Source: Bdellovibrionia bacterium (lineage in GTDB: Bacteria; Bdellovibrionota; Bdellovibrionia; Bdellovibrionales; JAGQZY01). Taken from it: a DNA stretch of 64,000 nucleotides. The notes below the pieces were generated by a model. The model was not told the DNA's origin and ran no database searches. It saw only the letters and a program-made list of their open reading frames with translations. Within the stretch, counting starts at the first letter, position 1. Every line of letters starts with the position of its first letter. Of this stretch, positions 35,976-44,442 are shown in pieces. The stretch lies in assembly GCA_030427805.1 (NCBI GenBank), contig JAUICP010000007.1, positions 1-64,000 on the forward strand, given 5' to 3'. The position numbers and the translations under genes are program-made.

Positions 35976-37910
35976 ATGAAATCAATTGCATCTATGGCAG
36001 TGGTTTGCGCTATCTTTCTATTGTCATTTCTGACAGAAGCGGCAGCAATAACTAAAATTTACGACGTTTCAGGAGCTACTGGCTCATCGGGGTCTAATGG
36101 CCATGACGGGTCCGACGGTTCGTCTTGGCGCGGAGAAAACGGTGACAACGGAGACAATGGGAGAAGGGGCGAATCTGGAACCGATGCGGGGCGAATCGAC
36201 GTCCGTGTCGAGTTGGTAGAAACGGCCGAGGGTGTTTTTATCGACGTAATCGGTACCACGACGACCGCTCGAGGCAGCCAAACAAATGTACAAGATCGCT
36301 TTTTAGCTTCTCAGGTTGAGGCCTTAGTTTTTAAAGCTCGCGGCGGTCATGGTGGCGATGGAGGCCGCGGTGGCGATGGCGGTCGCGGTGGTGACGGCGA
36401 TGATGGTGATAACGGGAGTAGCTGGTCGCGCTGGGACCTTGACGGTGAAGATGGTGAAGATGGCGGAAACGGTGGCCACGGTGGCGATGGCGCAGCTGGT
36501 GGTGATGGCGGCCGCGGCGGAAATGTCCGTGTAGTTCTCGGTGTCAACTCTGATGTCCTCGCTGGAATCATTCGTATCGATAATCGCGGTGGAAACGGTG
36601 GCGACGGTGGTCGTGCCGGGAGCGGCGGCCGCGGTGGTGACGGTGGCGATGGTGGCTGGAGAGCCTGCCATACTGATGACGATGGCCATCAAGTATGTGG
36701 TCGCAGCGGCTGGGATGGAGACGACGGTTCGAGTGGACGCAGCGGAAGTCGCGGTTCTACTGGTAATTCAGGTCGGCCTGGGGATCTTCAGTTTCAATCG
36801 AACAAAGGTCAGTTAATTACTGAGGTCTTTAAGCTTTCACTCACTTCAGCGACTTATGAAGAATCCATCAAAGATGGAATTTTAGAGCCCGGTGAGAAGC
36901 TCAGCATTTCAGAAATTGTTTTTGCCAATCACGGTGGAATGGACTTTCCAGCGGGTCGTCATCGACTCGTTTTTCCGGGAGAAACGACTTATGAAATGGA
37001 TTTAGATCCCATCGAAGTTTCTGGTTCTATGACAATTCCTTTGAACCCCCCACTTGATTTGACTCTGTCGGAGGCTCAAGCCTTTTCGGGAACAAATTTG
37101 AAAGTTGATCAAGTTCGAGTCCCTCTACAGGCCACTCGAAGCTTCACTTTAGCTCGTCCAGTTGGTCTTTTAGGTTTAGAGAAAGAGACGATTCGCACGA
37201 CGACGGATAATCTCAATGGAACCCTTAAGGTCAGTTTAAAAAATAATTCGCAAATTAATTACGGAAAAAATGAGTCCGTAGACCGAGCCCTCCGCGTGAG
37301 CCTGCATGCTATTGGCGAGGGGTCTCACTTTAGAGACTTTCTCTTCGACGGGGACCTAATTAACGAAAAGCTTGTGCAATTCGAGGTGGATTCTATCGAT
37401 GCCAGGAAATCTATGGATTTGCCAATGAACTTCCAGGTCAGAGAAGGATTGCCAGTAGGTTCACAACTTCGCGGTCGACTTGTTTTTGAATTGGAAGCCA
37501 ACGGAAGTTTTGTAGAAATTGGCAGTCAGGAATTTAACTTACAGCACCTTTTAAGCCCATCAACAGAAATCAAAATTGAGCAGAAGATTAGCCGCATGGG
37601 AATTCGTTGTCGGTACCCAAGAGCAATATTTGGTAAAAACACACGTCTGGGCAGCATGACCATCAAAAGGTCTGCTAATAGCGATATGATTTCGGTTCAA
37701 TACAAGGGGCATCTTTCAGCCAGTCGATCTCCCCAATATCGCATTGACCAAGAGCAGTTTGGTCCCGTCTTAAATAACCTTATTGGAAAGAGCCAATTGG
37801 ATAAGGATGAGATTTTGCTGCTATTCAATCAAGTGGTAATACCGGCGAGCCAGAGATACTTTTCTACGATGAACAAAGGAAAGGCCTGGATTATTGAGTC
37901 CTGCCGATAG
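35976..37910 (+). CDS. Secreted collagen-like (Gly-x-y / Gly-Gly-x) protein
   Basis: A 644-residue exported protein with a signal peptide (MKSIASMAVVCAIFLLSFLT...AAA). Three glycine-repeat blocks occur at about residues 31-68, 122-184 and 205-270. In the second and third, Gly-Gly-x triplets dominate (GGHGGDGGRGGDGG), rich in Asp, Arg and Asn with hardly any Pro, so the fold may be a collagen-like helix or a polyglycine-II bundle. The blocks are separated by beta-type segments. The remaining 370 residues contain two predicted beta-sandwich-like regions of unknown family. Likely a surface or matrix protein. It follows the HTH paralogue and ends at a strong terminator. The antisense frames here are artefacts of the repeats. 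Confidence 0.85.
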   Translation: MKSIASMAVVCAIFLLSFLTEAAAITKIYDVSGATGSSGSNGHDGSDGSSWRGENGDNGDNGRRGESGTDAGRIDVRVELVETAEGVFIDVIGTTTTARGSQTNVQDRFLASQVEALVFKARGGHGGDGGRGGDGGRGGDGDDGDNGSSWSRWDLDGEDGEDGGNGGHGGDGAAGGDGGRGGNVRVVLGVNSDVLAGIIRIDNRGGNGGDGGRAGSGGRGGDGGDGGWRACHTDDDGHQVCGRSGWDGDDGSSGRSGSRGSTGNSGRPGDLQFQSNKGQLITEVFKLSLTSATYEESIKDGILEPGEKLSISEIVFANHGGMDFPAGRHRLVFPGETTYEMDLDPIEVSGSMTIPLNPPLDLTLSEAQAFSGTNLKVDQVRVPLQATRSFTLARPVGLLGLEKETIRTTTDNLNGTLKVSLKNNSQINYGKNESVDRALRVSLHAIGEGSHFRDFLFDGDLINEKLVQFEVDSIDARKSMDLPMNFQVREGLPVGSQLRGRLVFELEANGSFVEIGSQEFNLQHLLSPSTEIKIEQKISRMGIRCRYPRAIFGKNTRLGSMTIKRSANSDMISVQYKGHLSASRSPQYRIDQEQFGPVLNNLIGKSQLDKDEILLLFNQVVIPASQRYFSTMNKGKAWIIESCR

Positions 37911-37953
37911 GTTCATTTTTTGACCTGTTGAAGAGTCAAAAGATTCGAGCACA

Positions 37954-37982
37954 AAAAAAGGGTCCTCACTGGACCCTTTTTT
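37954..37982. terminator. Bidirectional intrinsic terminator
   Basis: AAAAAAGGGTCC and GGACCCTTTTTT form a 12-bp stem around TCACT, with a T-run in each direction. It lies between the convergent collagen-like gene (stop at 37910) and the secreted protein gene ending at 38007, serving both. Confidence 0.93.
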
Positions 37983-38006
37983 AATAAGTAAAATTTCAAA
38001 GAATAT

Positions 38007-38729
38007 TTACTTTACTTTATGAACGCCTCGGGCGAAGTCTTCTGTACAGAAGGCACCCTTTTTGGCCCATAGAGGACTGCTTTTGAGATTCCAGCTAAGA
38101 CCGTAACCGTCTTTTGAAGTGACTCTCCAGCCGCCGCCCTGTTCGTTCTTATATAGGTTGCCGAATTCGATGTCGACACAGTAGTCGATACCAAGACCAC
38201 AACGAACTTCTGAAAGAATATCTTTGAGATCAATACCTTTTCGAACGCCCGCATGACGGCGAAGACGGTTGATCACTTTCATTTCGGCATCGGCGCCACC
38301 ATCAATTGCGAGAACGAGCATATGTCTTTTATATGCTTCTTTAGCCTGATTTTTCTGAGCACATAAAATTTGTTCGCCCTTAACAACACATGGAGTGTCG
38401 AGTCTGTAGCGACATGAAAATTCTGCTGGTTCGCCAACAAGATTTTTAACGAATGGTAAGCGAAGAGTACAAGCACCAGTGGAGTGAGACCCTGCTTCGT
38501 CGAAACGAATATTCATTTCCGTTTCGAAAATAGTTCCACGGCCTTCTTTTTCGAGTTTCATAGTTCCGAATTGAAAAAAGGCTTTTCCCAAACCGTGGGG
38601 ATTGAATTCGGTCATATAGTGACCAAGAAAAATTTCATCGCCATTGGCTACGTTGTAACATGTTTTATCCGCAGCAAAGGCATTAAGACTCAAACAGAGT
38701 GTAAGCAATACACCTAAACTTCTAATCAT
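38007..38729 (-). CDS. Secreted protein of unknown function
   Basis: A 240-residue protein with a strong ribosome site (AGGGAGG) before ATG 38729 and a signal peptide ending at NAFAAD. The mature part has nine or so cysteines in pairs, probably disulfide-linked, and a basic, well-folded pattern (KVINRLRRHAGVRKGIDLKDIL, GGGWRVTSKDGYGLSW). No domain recognised. It is a single-gene unit ending at the bidirectional terminator. Confidence 0.75.
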   Translation of the reverse strand: MIRSLGVLLTLCLSLNAFAADKTCYNVANGDEIFLGHYMTEFNPHGLGKAFFQFGTMKLEKEGRGTIFETEMNIRFDEAGSHSTGACTLRLPFVKNLVGEPAEFSCRYRLDTPCVVKGEQILCAQKNQAKEAYKRHMLVLAIDGGADAEMKVINRLRRHAGVRKGIDLKDILSEVRCGLGIDYCVDIEFGNLYKNEQGGGWRVTSKDGYGLSWNLKSSPLWAKKGAFCTEDFARGVHKVK

Positions 38730-38924
38730 AGAAGACCTCCCTAATTATTTGCAGGGGTTCTAACCCAGAACGGAAGGCGCTGCTAGACGCACGGAGATGT
38801 GATTGAAATGAATTCATGGAACAACAAAAATGGTCGGCCTAAATATCGGATTTTGTATCCATTTGATATTTTATTTCGTATTTATCCCCTTTTAAAACGC
38901 TTATTCTAGTCCTTTGGCGGATTT

Positions 38925-39269
38925 TTGAAAAGCCTCTCAGTGATAAAATTAGGGGTGGAGGCTGATATTTATAATTCACCGAGAACTCACTTTTTTAGCT
39001 ATTCGATTTACTCTCTGCCCGTACTGGGGAGTTTGATCCTACTTGCTGTTAATAGTTCGTTTTATTTCTTTGCGAGCCTGGGTTTGGTTTCATTTTTCTT
39101 GGGAGTCTATTGCCTCGTCGCTATTCGCATCGATGAAAATTCGAGTTATAAAAAAGGAATTCACCCTTCTCATTACAATCCGCAATTTCTGCGTCTTGCC
39201 GCGTACCTTATGGCCATTGGAATTACGTCTTTGATTTGGACCATTTGTTTAGTTTTCTTTGTCTACTAA
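38925..39269 (+). CDS. Small membrane protein
   Basis: A 114-residue protein with three hydrophobic segments (about 27-44, 47-66 and 92-113) and a polar loop between the second and third. The start is TTG 38925 with a GGCGG-type site upstream; alternatives are limited, so the start is uncertain. No family recognised. It lies alone between a secreted-protein gene and ahpF, ending at a bidirectional terminator. Confidence 0.55.
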   Translation: MKSLSVIKLGVEADIYNSPRTHFFSYSIYSLPVLGSLILLAVNSSFYFFASLGLVSFFLGVYCLVAIRIDENSSYKKGIHPSHYNPQFLRLAAYLMAIGITSLIWTICLVFFVY

Positions 39270-39274
39270 AAGTA

Positions 39275-39306
39275 AAGAGGCCGCTTAAACAAGCGACCTC
39301 TTTTTG
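39275..39306. terminator. Bidirectional terminator between small membrane gene and ahpF
   Basis: AAAGAGGCCGCTT and AAGCGACCTCTTT pair with one mismatch around AAAC and are flanked by T/A-rich tails on both strands. It closes the plus-strand small membrane gene and the minus-strand ahpC-ahpF unit, whose stop is at 39334. Confidence 0.88.
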
Positions 39307-39333
39307 GGGTTTAAGAAGTTTTCAAGGGAGGGG

Positions 39334-40881
39334 CTAAAGCATCTGATCTTCAAATGCAGTGAGACCCGCCTTTGCACCCTCACCCATGGCGATAACAATT
39401 TGCTTAAAAGGTACAGTTGTTACATCGCCTGCGGCGTAGATGCCCTCTTGGCTCGTTCGACATTTGTTATCAATCTCGATTTCGCCAAATTTATTTTTAT
39501 CCACAACATCACCAAGAAACTGGCTGTTGGGTACTAAACCAATTTGCACAAAGACACCATCGAGGGGAAGGTCTTTGCTGTCTCCACTTTCTCGATCTTC
39601 GTATACAAGTTTGTTAACCTTATCACCGTCGCCAACAATTTCGCTAGTCCGTGCGTTAGTAAGGATCGATACATTATCGAGCGACTTAAGCTTGTCGATT
39701 AAAACCTGGTCGGCTTTGAGCTCTGGGTTGTATTCAATCACAGTAATGTGTTTGACGATTCCAGCTAAATCGATGGCCGCCTCAACACCGGAGTTCCCAC
39801 CTCCGACGATAGCAATGTCTTTTCCTTTATAATAAGGACCATCACAGTGTGGGCAGAAAGCCACTCCCCGACCTAGATAATCTTTTTCACCCGGAACTTT
39901 TAGTTCTCGCCATTGGGCTCCAGTCGCGACGATCAAAGCTCTCGTTTCGAGGGTTTCGCCAGAGTTCAGTTCCAGCCTTTTAAATTTCCCAGGTTCTACT
40001 TTGTTCACTCTTCGATGCTCGAGAATTTCAATGGGATACTCTCTAACATGTTGAAAGATATTATTGGTTAACTGCGGTCCTTCAGTATAGGGAACAGAAA
40101 TCATATTCTCGATACCCTTGGTGTCTTGGAGTTGTCCACCGAGTCGATCTGTAATAATAGCGGTCTTTAGCCCTTTTCTCGCGGTGTAAATCGCCGACGA
40201 GGCTCCTGCAGGACCTGCCCCCACTACGACGACATCGTACTGGCCGAGGTCCTTTGCAACAGGTGTGTCTCCCGACTCTTCAATACCGAACTTGGATTCG
40301 AGCTTTTCGAGAAGGTCAATAAGACCCATTTTTCCGCTACTAAGAAGTTCGTCATGGTGGATTACACTGGGAACACCTTGAATATTGAGATTTTCAATTT
40401 CATCTTGAACAAATTCACCATCGACCATCTCGTGGCTGAAATTTTCATTATAGACAGCCATTAAGTTGAGACTTTGAACGACTAAGGGGCAGTTTTCACA
40501 GGATAGAGATATGTAAGTTCGCAGATGAATGGGCCCCTTTAAACTCTTAAAGCGATGAAGAATAAGGTCATCAGGTAGCTTTCCCTTTTTGTCAGAGTTT
40601 AATATTGCCAGAATGAGAGACGTAAATTCATGGCCCCCTGGGATCCCAGAAAAAGCTATTCCATTGTCTTTTCCATTATGAGCAATTTTAAATCGCGGGT
40701 AATTTGATGTTTCACTGAGCTCTTCAAGTTGAATGTTATCCGAAGTACTTTCAACTTGTTTAAGCATTTCAAGCAAGTCTTTTTGTTTTGCGTGTTCTGA
40801 CTGGTAGTATTTGAGAGTTATTTGATTCTCAAGTTTAGTAAAGACTTCCTTCAATTGTTCAATCATAGCTTGTTCTAACAT
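39334..40881 (-). CDS. ahpF: Alkyl hydroperoxide reductase subunit F
   Basis: A 515-residue flavoprotein (E. coli AhpF is 521). The N-terminal thioredoxin-like domain carries CENC, the redox pair that passes electrons to AhpC. The reductase part has the FAD-binding GAGPAGASSAIY, the NAD-binding GGGNSGVEAA and the active-site FCPHCDGP disulfide, ending in GIYAAGDVT. It uses NADH to reduce AhpC, so peroxide removal depends on both. The gene follows ahpC by 86 nt on the same strand, with a hairpin between them. A GAGGTGA ribosome site precedes the ATG. Confidence 0.98.
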   Translation of the reverse strand: MLEQAMIEQLKEVFTKLENQITLKYYQSEHAKQKDLLEMLKQVESTSDNIQLEELSETSNYPRFKIAHNGKDNGIAFSGIPGGHEFTSLILAILNSDKKGKLPDDLILHRFKSLKGPIHLRTYISLSCENCPLVVQSLNLMAVYNENFSHEMVDGEFVQDEIENLNIQGVPSVIHHDELLSSGKMGLIDLLEKLESKFGIEESGDTPVAKDLGQYDVVVVGAGPAGASSAIYTARKGLKTAIITDRLGGQLQDTKGIENMISVPYTEGPQLTNNIFQHVREYPIEILEHRRVNKVEPGKFKRLELNSGETLETRALIVATGAQWRELKVPGEKDYLGRGVAFCPHCDGPYYKGKDIAIVGGGNSGVEAAIDLAGIVKHITVIEYNPELKADQVLIDKLKSLDNVSILTNARTSEIVGDGDKVNKLVYEDRESGDSKDLPLDGVFVQIGLVPNSQFLGDVVDKNKFGEIEIDNKCRTSQEGIYAAGDVTTVPFKQIVIAMGEGAKAGLTAFEDQML

Positions 40882-40936
40882 AAATCACCTCATTCGTTTC
40901 GAGCTAAAGATTTTACCGAGCGCTCGATATCAAGTG

Positions 40937-40952
40937 GGGGGCTGTAGCCCCC
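40937..40952 (-). other. GC-rich hairpin between ahpC and ahpF
   Basis: GGGGGCT and AGCCCCC form a 7-bp perfect stem with only a 2-nt apparent loop in the 86-nt ahpC-ahpF gap, with no T-run after it. Such structures often protect the upstream message or attenuate transcription, which would give more AhpC than AhpF, as their stoichiometry requires. Confidence 0.5.
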
Positions 40953-40967
40953 TCACCTGTAGAAAAA

Positions 40968-41534
40968 TTAAATTTTTCCAACGAGATCGAGACCAGGCTT
41001 TAATGTCTCTGCGCCTTCGTCCCATTTTGCAGGGCAAACCTCATTGGGGTTTTTAGCAATATACTGAGCCGCTTTTGTCTTTCTTAAAAGCTCATCAGCA
41101 TTTCTACCGATTCCGTTGTCATTGATTTCCGCAAGTTTGATTTCTCCCTCAGGGTTAATGAGGAAAGTTCCACGGTAAGCAAGACCTTCTTCTTCGATAT
41201 GAACACCAAAGTGGCGAGTTAAATGGCCAGTTGGGTCAGCAAGCATTGGATACTTGATTTTCTTGATCGTATCAGAAGCATCATGCCAAGCTTTGTGAGT
41301 AAAGTGAGTATCCGTAGAAACAGAATATACTTCTACACCCATCTTTTGGAAATCAGCGTACTTATCAGCCATATCGCCTAATTCAGTTGGGCATACGAAA
41401 GTAAAATCAGCTGGGTAGAAAAAGAAAATGGACCATTGGCCTTTGAGATCTTTTTCAGTCACTTCAACAAACTCACCGTTTTTGTAGGCTTGGAGTTTGA
41501 ACTCAGGAATAGTAGTGTTAATTAACGTGTTCAT
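40968..41534 (-). CDS. ahpC: Alkyl hydroperoxide reductase subunit C (2-Cys peroxiredoxin)
   Basis: A 188-residue typical 2-Cys peroxiredoxin. The peroxidatic Cys is in FTFVCPTEL and the resolving Cys in NEVCPAKW, both at expected positions. Length matches the enterobacterial protein (187). It reduces hydrogen peroxide and organic hydroperoxides in the cytoplasm using AhpF. The gene begins the ahpC-ahpF unit and its leader carries an ATAG-N7-CTAT element, as expected for OxyR-type control. AGGAGG lies upstream of the start. Confidence 0.98.
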   Translation of the reverse strand: MNTLINTTIPEFKLQAYKNGEFVEVTEKDLKGQWSIFFFYPADFTFVCPTELGDMADKYADFQKMGVEVYSVSTDTHFTHKAWHDASDTIKKIKYPMLADPTGHLTRHFGVHIEEEGLAYRGTFLINPEGEIKLAEINDNGIGRNADELLRKTKAAQYIAKNPNEVCPAKWDEGAETLKPGLDLVGKI

Positions 41535-41624
41535 CAGATGAATCCTCCTATAAGTTAAGTAATTACTTGATACTTACCCTAGAGCTTTTTTCATCTAAAA
41601 TCTAATCGTTTATTGTTATCCGAA

Positions 41625-41641
41625 TATAGAGAAAATCTATA
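41625..41641 (-). promoter_or_regulatory. OxyR-like half site upstream of ahpC
   Basis: The inverted repeat TATAGA-GAAAA-TCTATA contains ATAG-N7-CTAT, the half unit of the OxyR binding consensus, about 90 nt before the ahpC start. A second half unit with the required spacing is not evident (the next ATAG is 15 nt away instead of 7), so this may be a reduced or different site. A 12-bp palindrome AAGTAATTACTT follows in the leader at 41557-41568. Confidence 0.4.
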
Positions 41642-41722
41642 TTAGATGTATTAATATAGACAAACTTAATAGCGCAGATGATCACTGCTAAATTACTGAA
41701 ATAACAGGGCTTAAGCTACTGG

Positions 41723-42361
41723 CTAATCGAAGTCCAATTGCAGAGCTTTTGGAAGCTGCTCGATTTTTTGCATTTGATGGCCCAAGTCTTTTAAAAGTCC
41801 ATCTTCGATACTGTAAATCCAGCCATGAATTGTTAAGTCTCTTCCCGCCTTCCACGCCTTTTGCACCACTGGGAGGGCCGAGATATTTTCGATTTGCTTT
41901 TCTACATTGAGCTCGCAAAGCCGATTCAGCTGTTCACCGTGACCGGTACATTTCTCATTGATGTGAGTATGATTTTTTTCGTAGGTTTCAGCAATGTCCT
42001 GAATCCAATAATTGATGAGACCGAGATCCTTTTGATTAAGGGCCCCTTCTACTCCTCCACAGCCATAGTGGCCACAGACAATAATATCCGTTACCTTAAG
42101 ATAGTTTACGGCATAGTCGATCACCGAGAGGCAATTCAAGTCGCGATAAGAGACAAGGTTGGCGATATTTCTATGAACAAACATTTCACCGGGATCTAAT
42201 CCACAAATTTGTGTGGCGGGGACCCGACTGTCGGCACAGCCAATCCACAAGTATTTTGGTTTCTGTTGTTTCGAGAGTCTTTTAAAAAAGTCAGGATCTT
42301 GATTTTCGACAGATTGAGCCCACTTTTTATTGTTTTCGAATAACTTAGATAGTGTTTTCAT
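41723..42361 (-). CDS. can: Beta-type carbonic anhydrase
   Basis: A 212-residue cytoplasmic enzyme interconverting CO2 and bicarbonate. The zinc ligands are clear: CADSR (Cys and Asp), then HYGCGG (His and Cys), with the Arg of the DSR pair that controls activation. Length is close to E. coli Can (220). AGGGGG precedes ATG. It lies 189 nt upstream of ahpC on the same strand, with the OxyR-like element between, and so probably belongs to a separate transcript. Confidence 0.97.
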   Translation of the reverse strand: MKTLSKLFENNKKWAQSVENQDPDFFKRLSKQQKPKYLWIGCADSRVPATQICGLDPGEMFVHRNIANLVSYRDLNCLSVIDYAVNYLKVTDIIVCGHYGCGGVEGALNQKDLGLINYWIQDIAETYEKNHTHINEKCTGHGEQLNRLCELNVEKQIENISALPVVQKAWKAGRDLTIHGWIYSIEDGLLKDLGHQMQKIEQLPKALQLDFD

Positions 42362-42477
42362 GTGACCCCCTAAACGACATCAAATATATACATTTCTTTG
42401 ATTTTATCACCTACAAATTGCTTAAGTTTTAGTCCGATAAGAGCGCATCGTGTCGAAGGAGGAGTGGGGTTGCCCTA

Positions 42478-43104
42478 TTACTGATTTCTTGAATTTTCGC
42501 TCAAAAAATCATCGTAATAATACTCTGTACCGTCTGGTCTTCGAGGGGATAGGACTTGGCCCATTAGAATCATTTCTTCGAGGAGGGAATGGAATTGATC
42601 TTGTAGAGCTGGGTTGTTGATCATTGTGACGTAGTTTCCTTGAACCAAGCTAAAATTCAAGTTGGAAAGATCAAGAATTTCGTTGGTAACATTGTAAAGA
42701 ACAACATGACCGTCAAGGGATATAAAGAGCCCCGTGCGCATTTCGGGTGATGCAATAGAGCCCACGTAAGCCCAGCCTTGAAGGTCGGCTCGATAGACAA
42801 AAGTTTCTTTGGCGAGCCAGAGATCAGCGCCCAACTCTCGATTAAACATTTTAAACACAGCTCTCTTTACGCGTGCGCTGTAGGCGTCTGCTGTGCCAAT
42901 GAGCTTAATGACTTGAACCATGGCTTTTGTGACATCAAAAGAATTGAACTCAGGCATTTTTGCTGCGAGACCAAAAGTTTCAAAACTTTCATGGCACGTT
43001 AATACATTACTGTGAACATTGGCCGCGGCCGGGCCTGGCCCCCATAGAAACATGAGGGAGAGTGTGCCGATTAGAATTTTTTTTGAAACAAAAGTAAAAT
43101 TCAA
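42478..43104 (-). CDS. Secreted protein following HTH paralogue 2
   Basis: A 208-residue exported protein starting at TTG 43104, with AAAGGA upstream and a signal sequence (FVSKKILIGTLSLMFLWGPGPAAA). The mature part has one conserved-looking Cys (LTCHESFETFG) and a compact alpha/beta pattern (YVGSIASPEMRTGLFISLDGHVVLYNV). I know no family. It starts 23 nt after the stop of the HTH paralogue and is likely co-transcribed with it, which suggests that the regulator acts on, or with, this protein. Confidence 0.7.
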   Translation of the reverse strand: MNFTFVSKKILIGTLSLMFLWGPGPAAANVHSNVLTCHESFETFGLAAKMPEFNSFDVTKAMVQVIKLIGTADAYSARVKRAVFKMFNRELGADLWLAKETFVYRADLQGWAYVGSIASPEMRTGLFISLDGHVVLYNVTNEILDLSNLNFSLVQGNYVTMINNPALQDQFHSLLEEMILMGQVLSPRRPDGTEYYYDDFLSENSRNQ

Positions 43105-43127
43105 ATAACGTCCTTTAATAATAACAT

Positions 43128-44141
43128 TTACTTAGCGATGGAGTCTTGATCCATACTTTTTTCTTGAATACCGTTCAGTCCAACATTGATCTGAACCTTG
43201 TCTTTAAGAAGAAGCCAGAAAAAATGATCCATGTGCAGAACCAGGTCTCTCTTTTGATCTTTCTTTGCCTCAACTTTGGCGAAAATTTCAAATTCAGCAT
43301 ACTTTTGATAAATCTTGGATGCGGTTTCATTGGATATCGCCAAAGAGTTCGATACACAAAAGTTGTCTCTTCGTTCTTCTAAAGCTCGCATTTGGTACTT
43401 GGCAAAATACTTTCCGTACTCGACTCCCAATTCGGGGTAATGACTCAAACTACGAGCACCTATGCAGGGTTTAAAATACCCTCGAAGATCTCGTTCTATA
43501 ATGTCGTTGGATTCTAAGAGGCGAAGTTGCGCGATAATTTCTTCGGGGCTTAAATCGAAATAGTCGGCAAAATGCTCGGCCACTTGACTTTCATTTTCGT
43601 GACAGAACATATAGCTGCCTTCAATGAGTGTGTTGATCCAAGGCTTTTCAATCAGAAGTCGTTCGACTAAACGATACTTTTCTTCGAGGTCAGCATTACT
43701 CTCTCTAAGAACAAAACGTGTTCCCAACATTTTCGAAAACACCATTGAGAAGGGGCGGGTTGAAATTGTCATAAGGAGCATAATTTTGTCGAGATTGAGT
43801 CGGACCTGAAGGCTTAAGATTTTACTGATTGAACTGGGGGATAAATCGAGTAGTTCTTGGAGATTTTGCCTTGAGAAATCCTTGAGCAAAAACAAAACAA
43901 AACTCTCGTAGGACAAATTGTCCTTACCGTATCCGGAGTATGTGAGTCCTTGACTCAAATTGATCTCATAGTGTTTACAGTAATCAATGAATTGCTCCCA
44001 GCTAGGACAACTTCGTCCAGAGAGCCAATTTTTAACATTCGAAAGAGAAGGAACATCCCTAATTGGTTTTTTCTTGCAATTGTTGCGAATCATTTTTAGC
44101 AATTCGATTCGCTTTTGCCGAATACTATTTGCATCTATCAT
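43128..44141 (-). CDS. HTH-type putative regulator, paralogue 2
   Basis: A 337-residue protein closely related to the one at 34815-35825: the same KRIELLKMIRN...NVKNWLSGRSCPSWEQF helix-turn-helix-like block, the same LSPSSISKILSLQVRLNLDKI core and the same C-terminal RDNFCVSNSLAIS...LHMDHFFWLL. ATG 44141 is chosen because GAAAGG precedes it and it matches the paralogue's start; a further upstream in-frame start at 44195 would add a variable tail. The secreted-protein gene downstream is 23 nt away. It is divergent from the exbB-tonB operon, so it might regulate that operon too, with the palindrome at 44351-44366 as possible site. Confidence 0.78.
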   Translation of the reverse strand: MIDANSIRQKRIELLKMIRNNCKKKPIRDVPSLSNVKNWLSGRSCPSWEQFIDYCKHYEINLSQGLTYSGYGKDNLSYESFVLFLLKDFSRQNLQELLDLSPSSISKILSLQVRLNLDKIMLLMTISTRPFSMVFSKMLGTRFVLRESNADLEEKYRLVERLLIEKPWINTLIEGSYMFCHENESQVAEHFADYFDLSPEEIIAQLRLLESNDIIERDLRGYFKPCIGARSLSHYPELGVEYGKYFAKYQMRALEERRDNFCVSNSLAISNETASKIYQKYAEFEIFAKVEAKKDQKRDLVLHMDHFFWLLLKDKVQINVGLNGIQEKSMDQDSIAK

Positions 44142-44442
44142 TTTGTACCTTTCCTGATGTGACCCACTCAAGAAACTCCTTTGCACTACCACCACACAAA
44201 GGAATGACTAAAGGAAGAGCGAAAACTGTACCCGAAAGACAAGGGTTTAGAATGAAGTGAGGGCGATTAGAGGTCGTGGCCTCTGCCAAACTAATAGACA
44301 ATCCAGACATTATGGGACCATTACAAGACTGGCCGTAAGTCTCGAATCTCACTCAGATATCTGAGTTCAAGAAACTTTTAACGCGGCCCAATTTTCTTCT
44401 CAATTAATAATTGGCTAGAATAAGCAGTCCTAGGAGGAAGCC
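44142..44442. other. Divergent promoter region with a 16-bp palindrome
   Basis: These 301 nt separate HTH paralogue 2 (minus) from the exbB operon (plus). They hold the palindrome at 44351-44366 and a weak AGAGG/CCTCT dyad near 44269-44284. Short frames on both strands cross this region and the paralogue start but lack ribosome sites. No convincing gene. Confidence 0.5.
44351..44366 (+). promoter_or_regulatory. 16-bp perfect palindrome upstream of exbB
   Basis: ACTCAGAT-ATCTGAGT is self-complementary over all 16 bases and lies 76 nt before the exbB start. It does not resemble the Fur box, so control by something other than classic iron regulation is possible. The divergent HTH gene is the nearest candidate regulator. 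Confidence 0.5.

Noticed and set aside
36061-36820. Long antisense and alternative frames opposite the collagen-like repeats
   Set aside because: They are low-complexity Ala/Thr/Ile/Pro-rich frames created by the GGN codon repeat of the real gene, with no ribosome sites or start logic of their own.
41625-41641. Full OxyR operator
   Set aside because: Only one ATAG-N7-CTAT half unit matches; the neighbouring ATAG is spaced 15 nt instead of 7, so I list it only as OxyR-like.
44063-44352. Short open frames on both strands between HTH paralogue 2 and exbB
   Set aside because: They overlap the paralogue start, have no Shine-Dalgarno sequence, signal peptide or recognisable motif, and the region is better explained as a divergent promoter.
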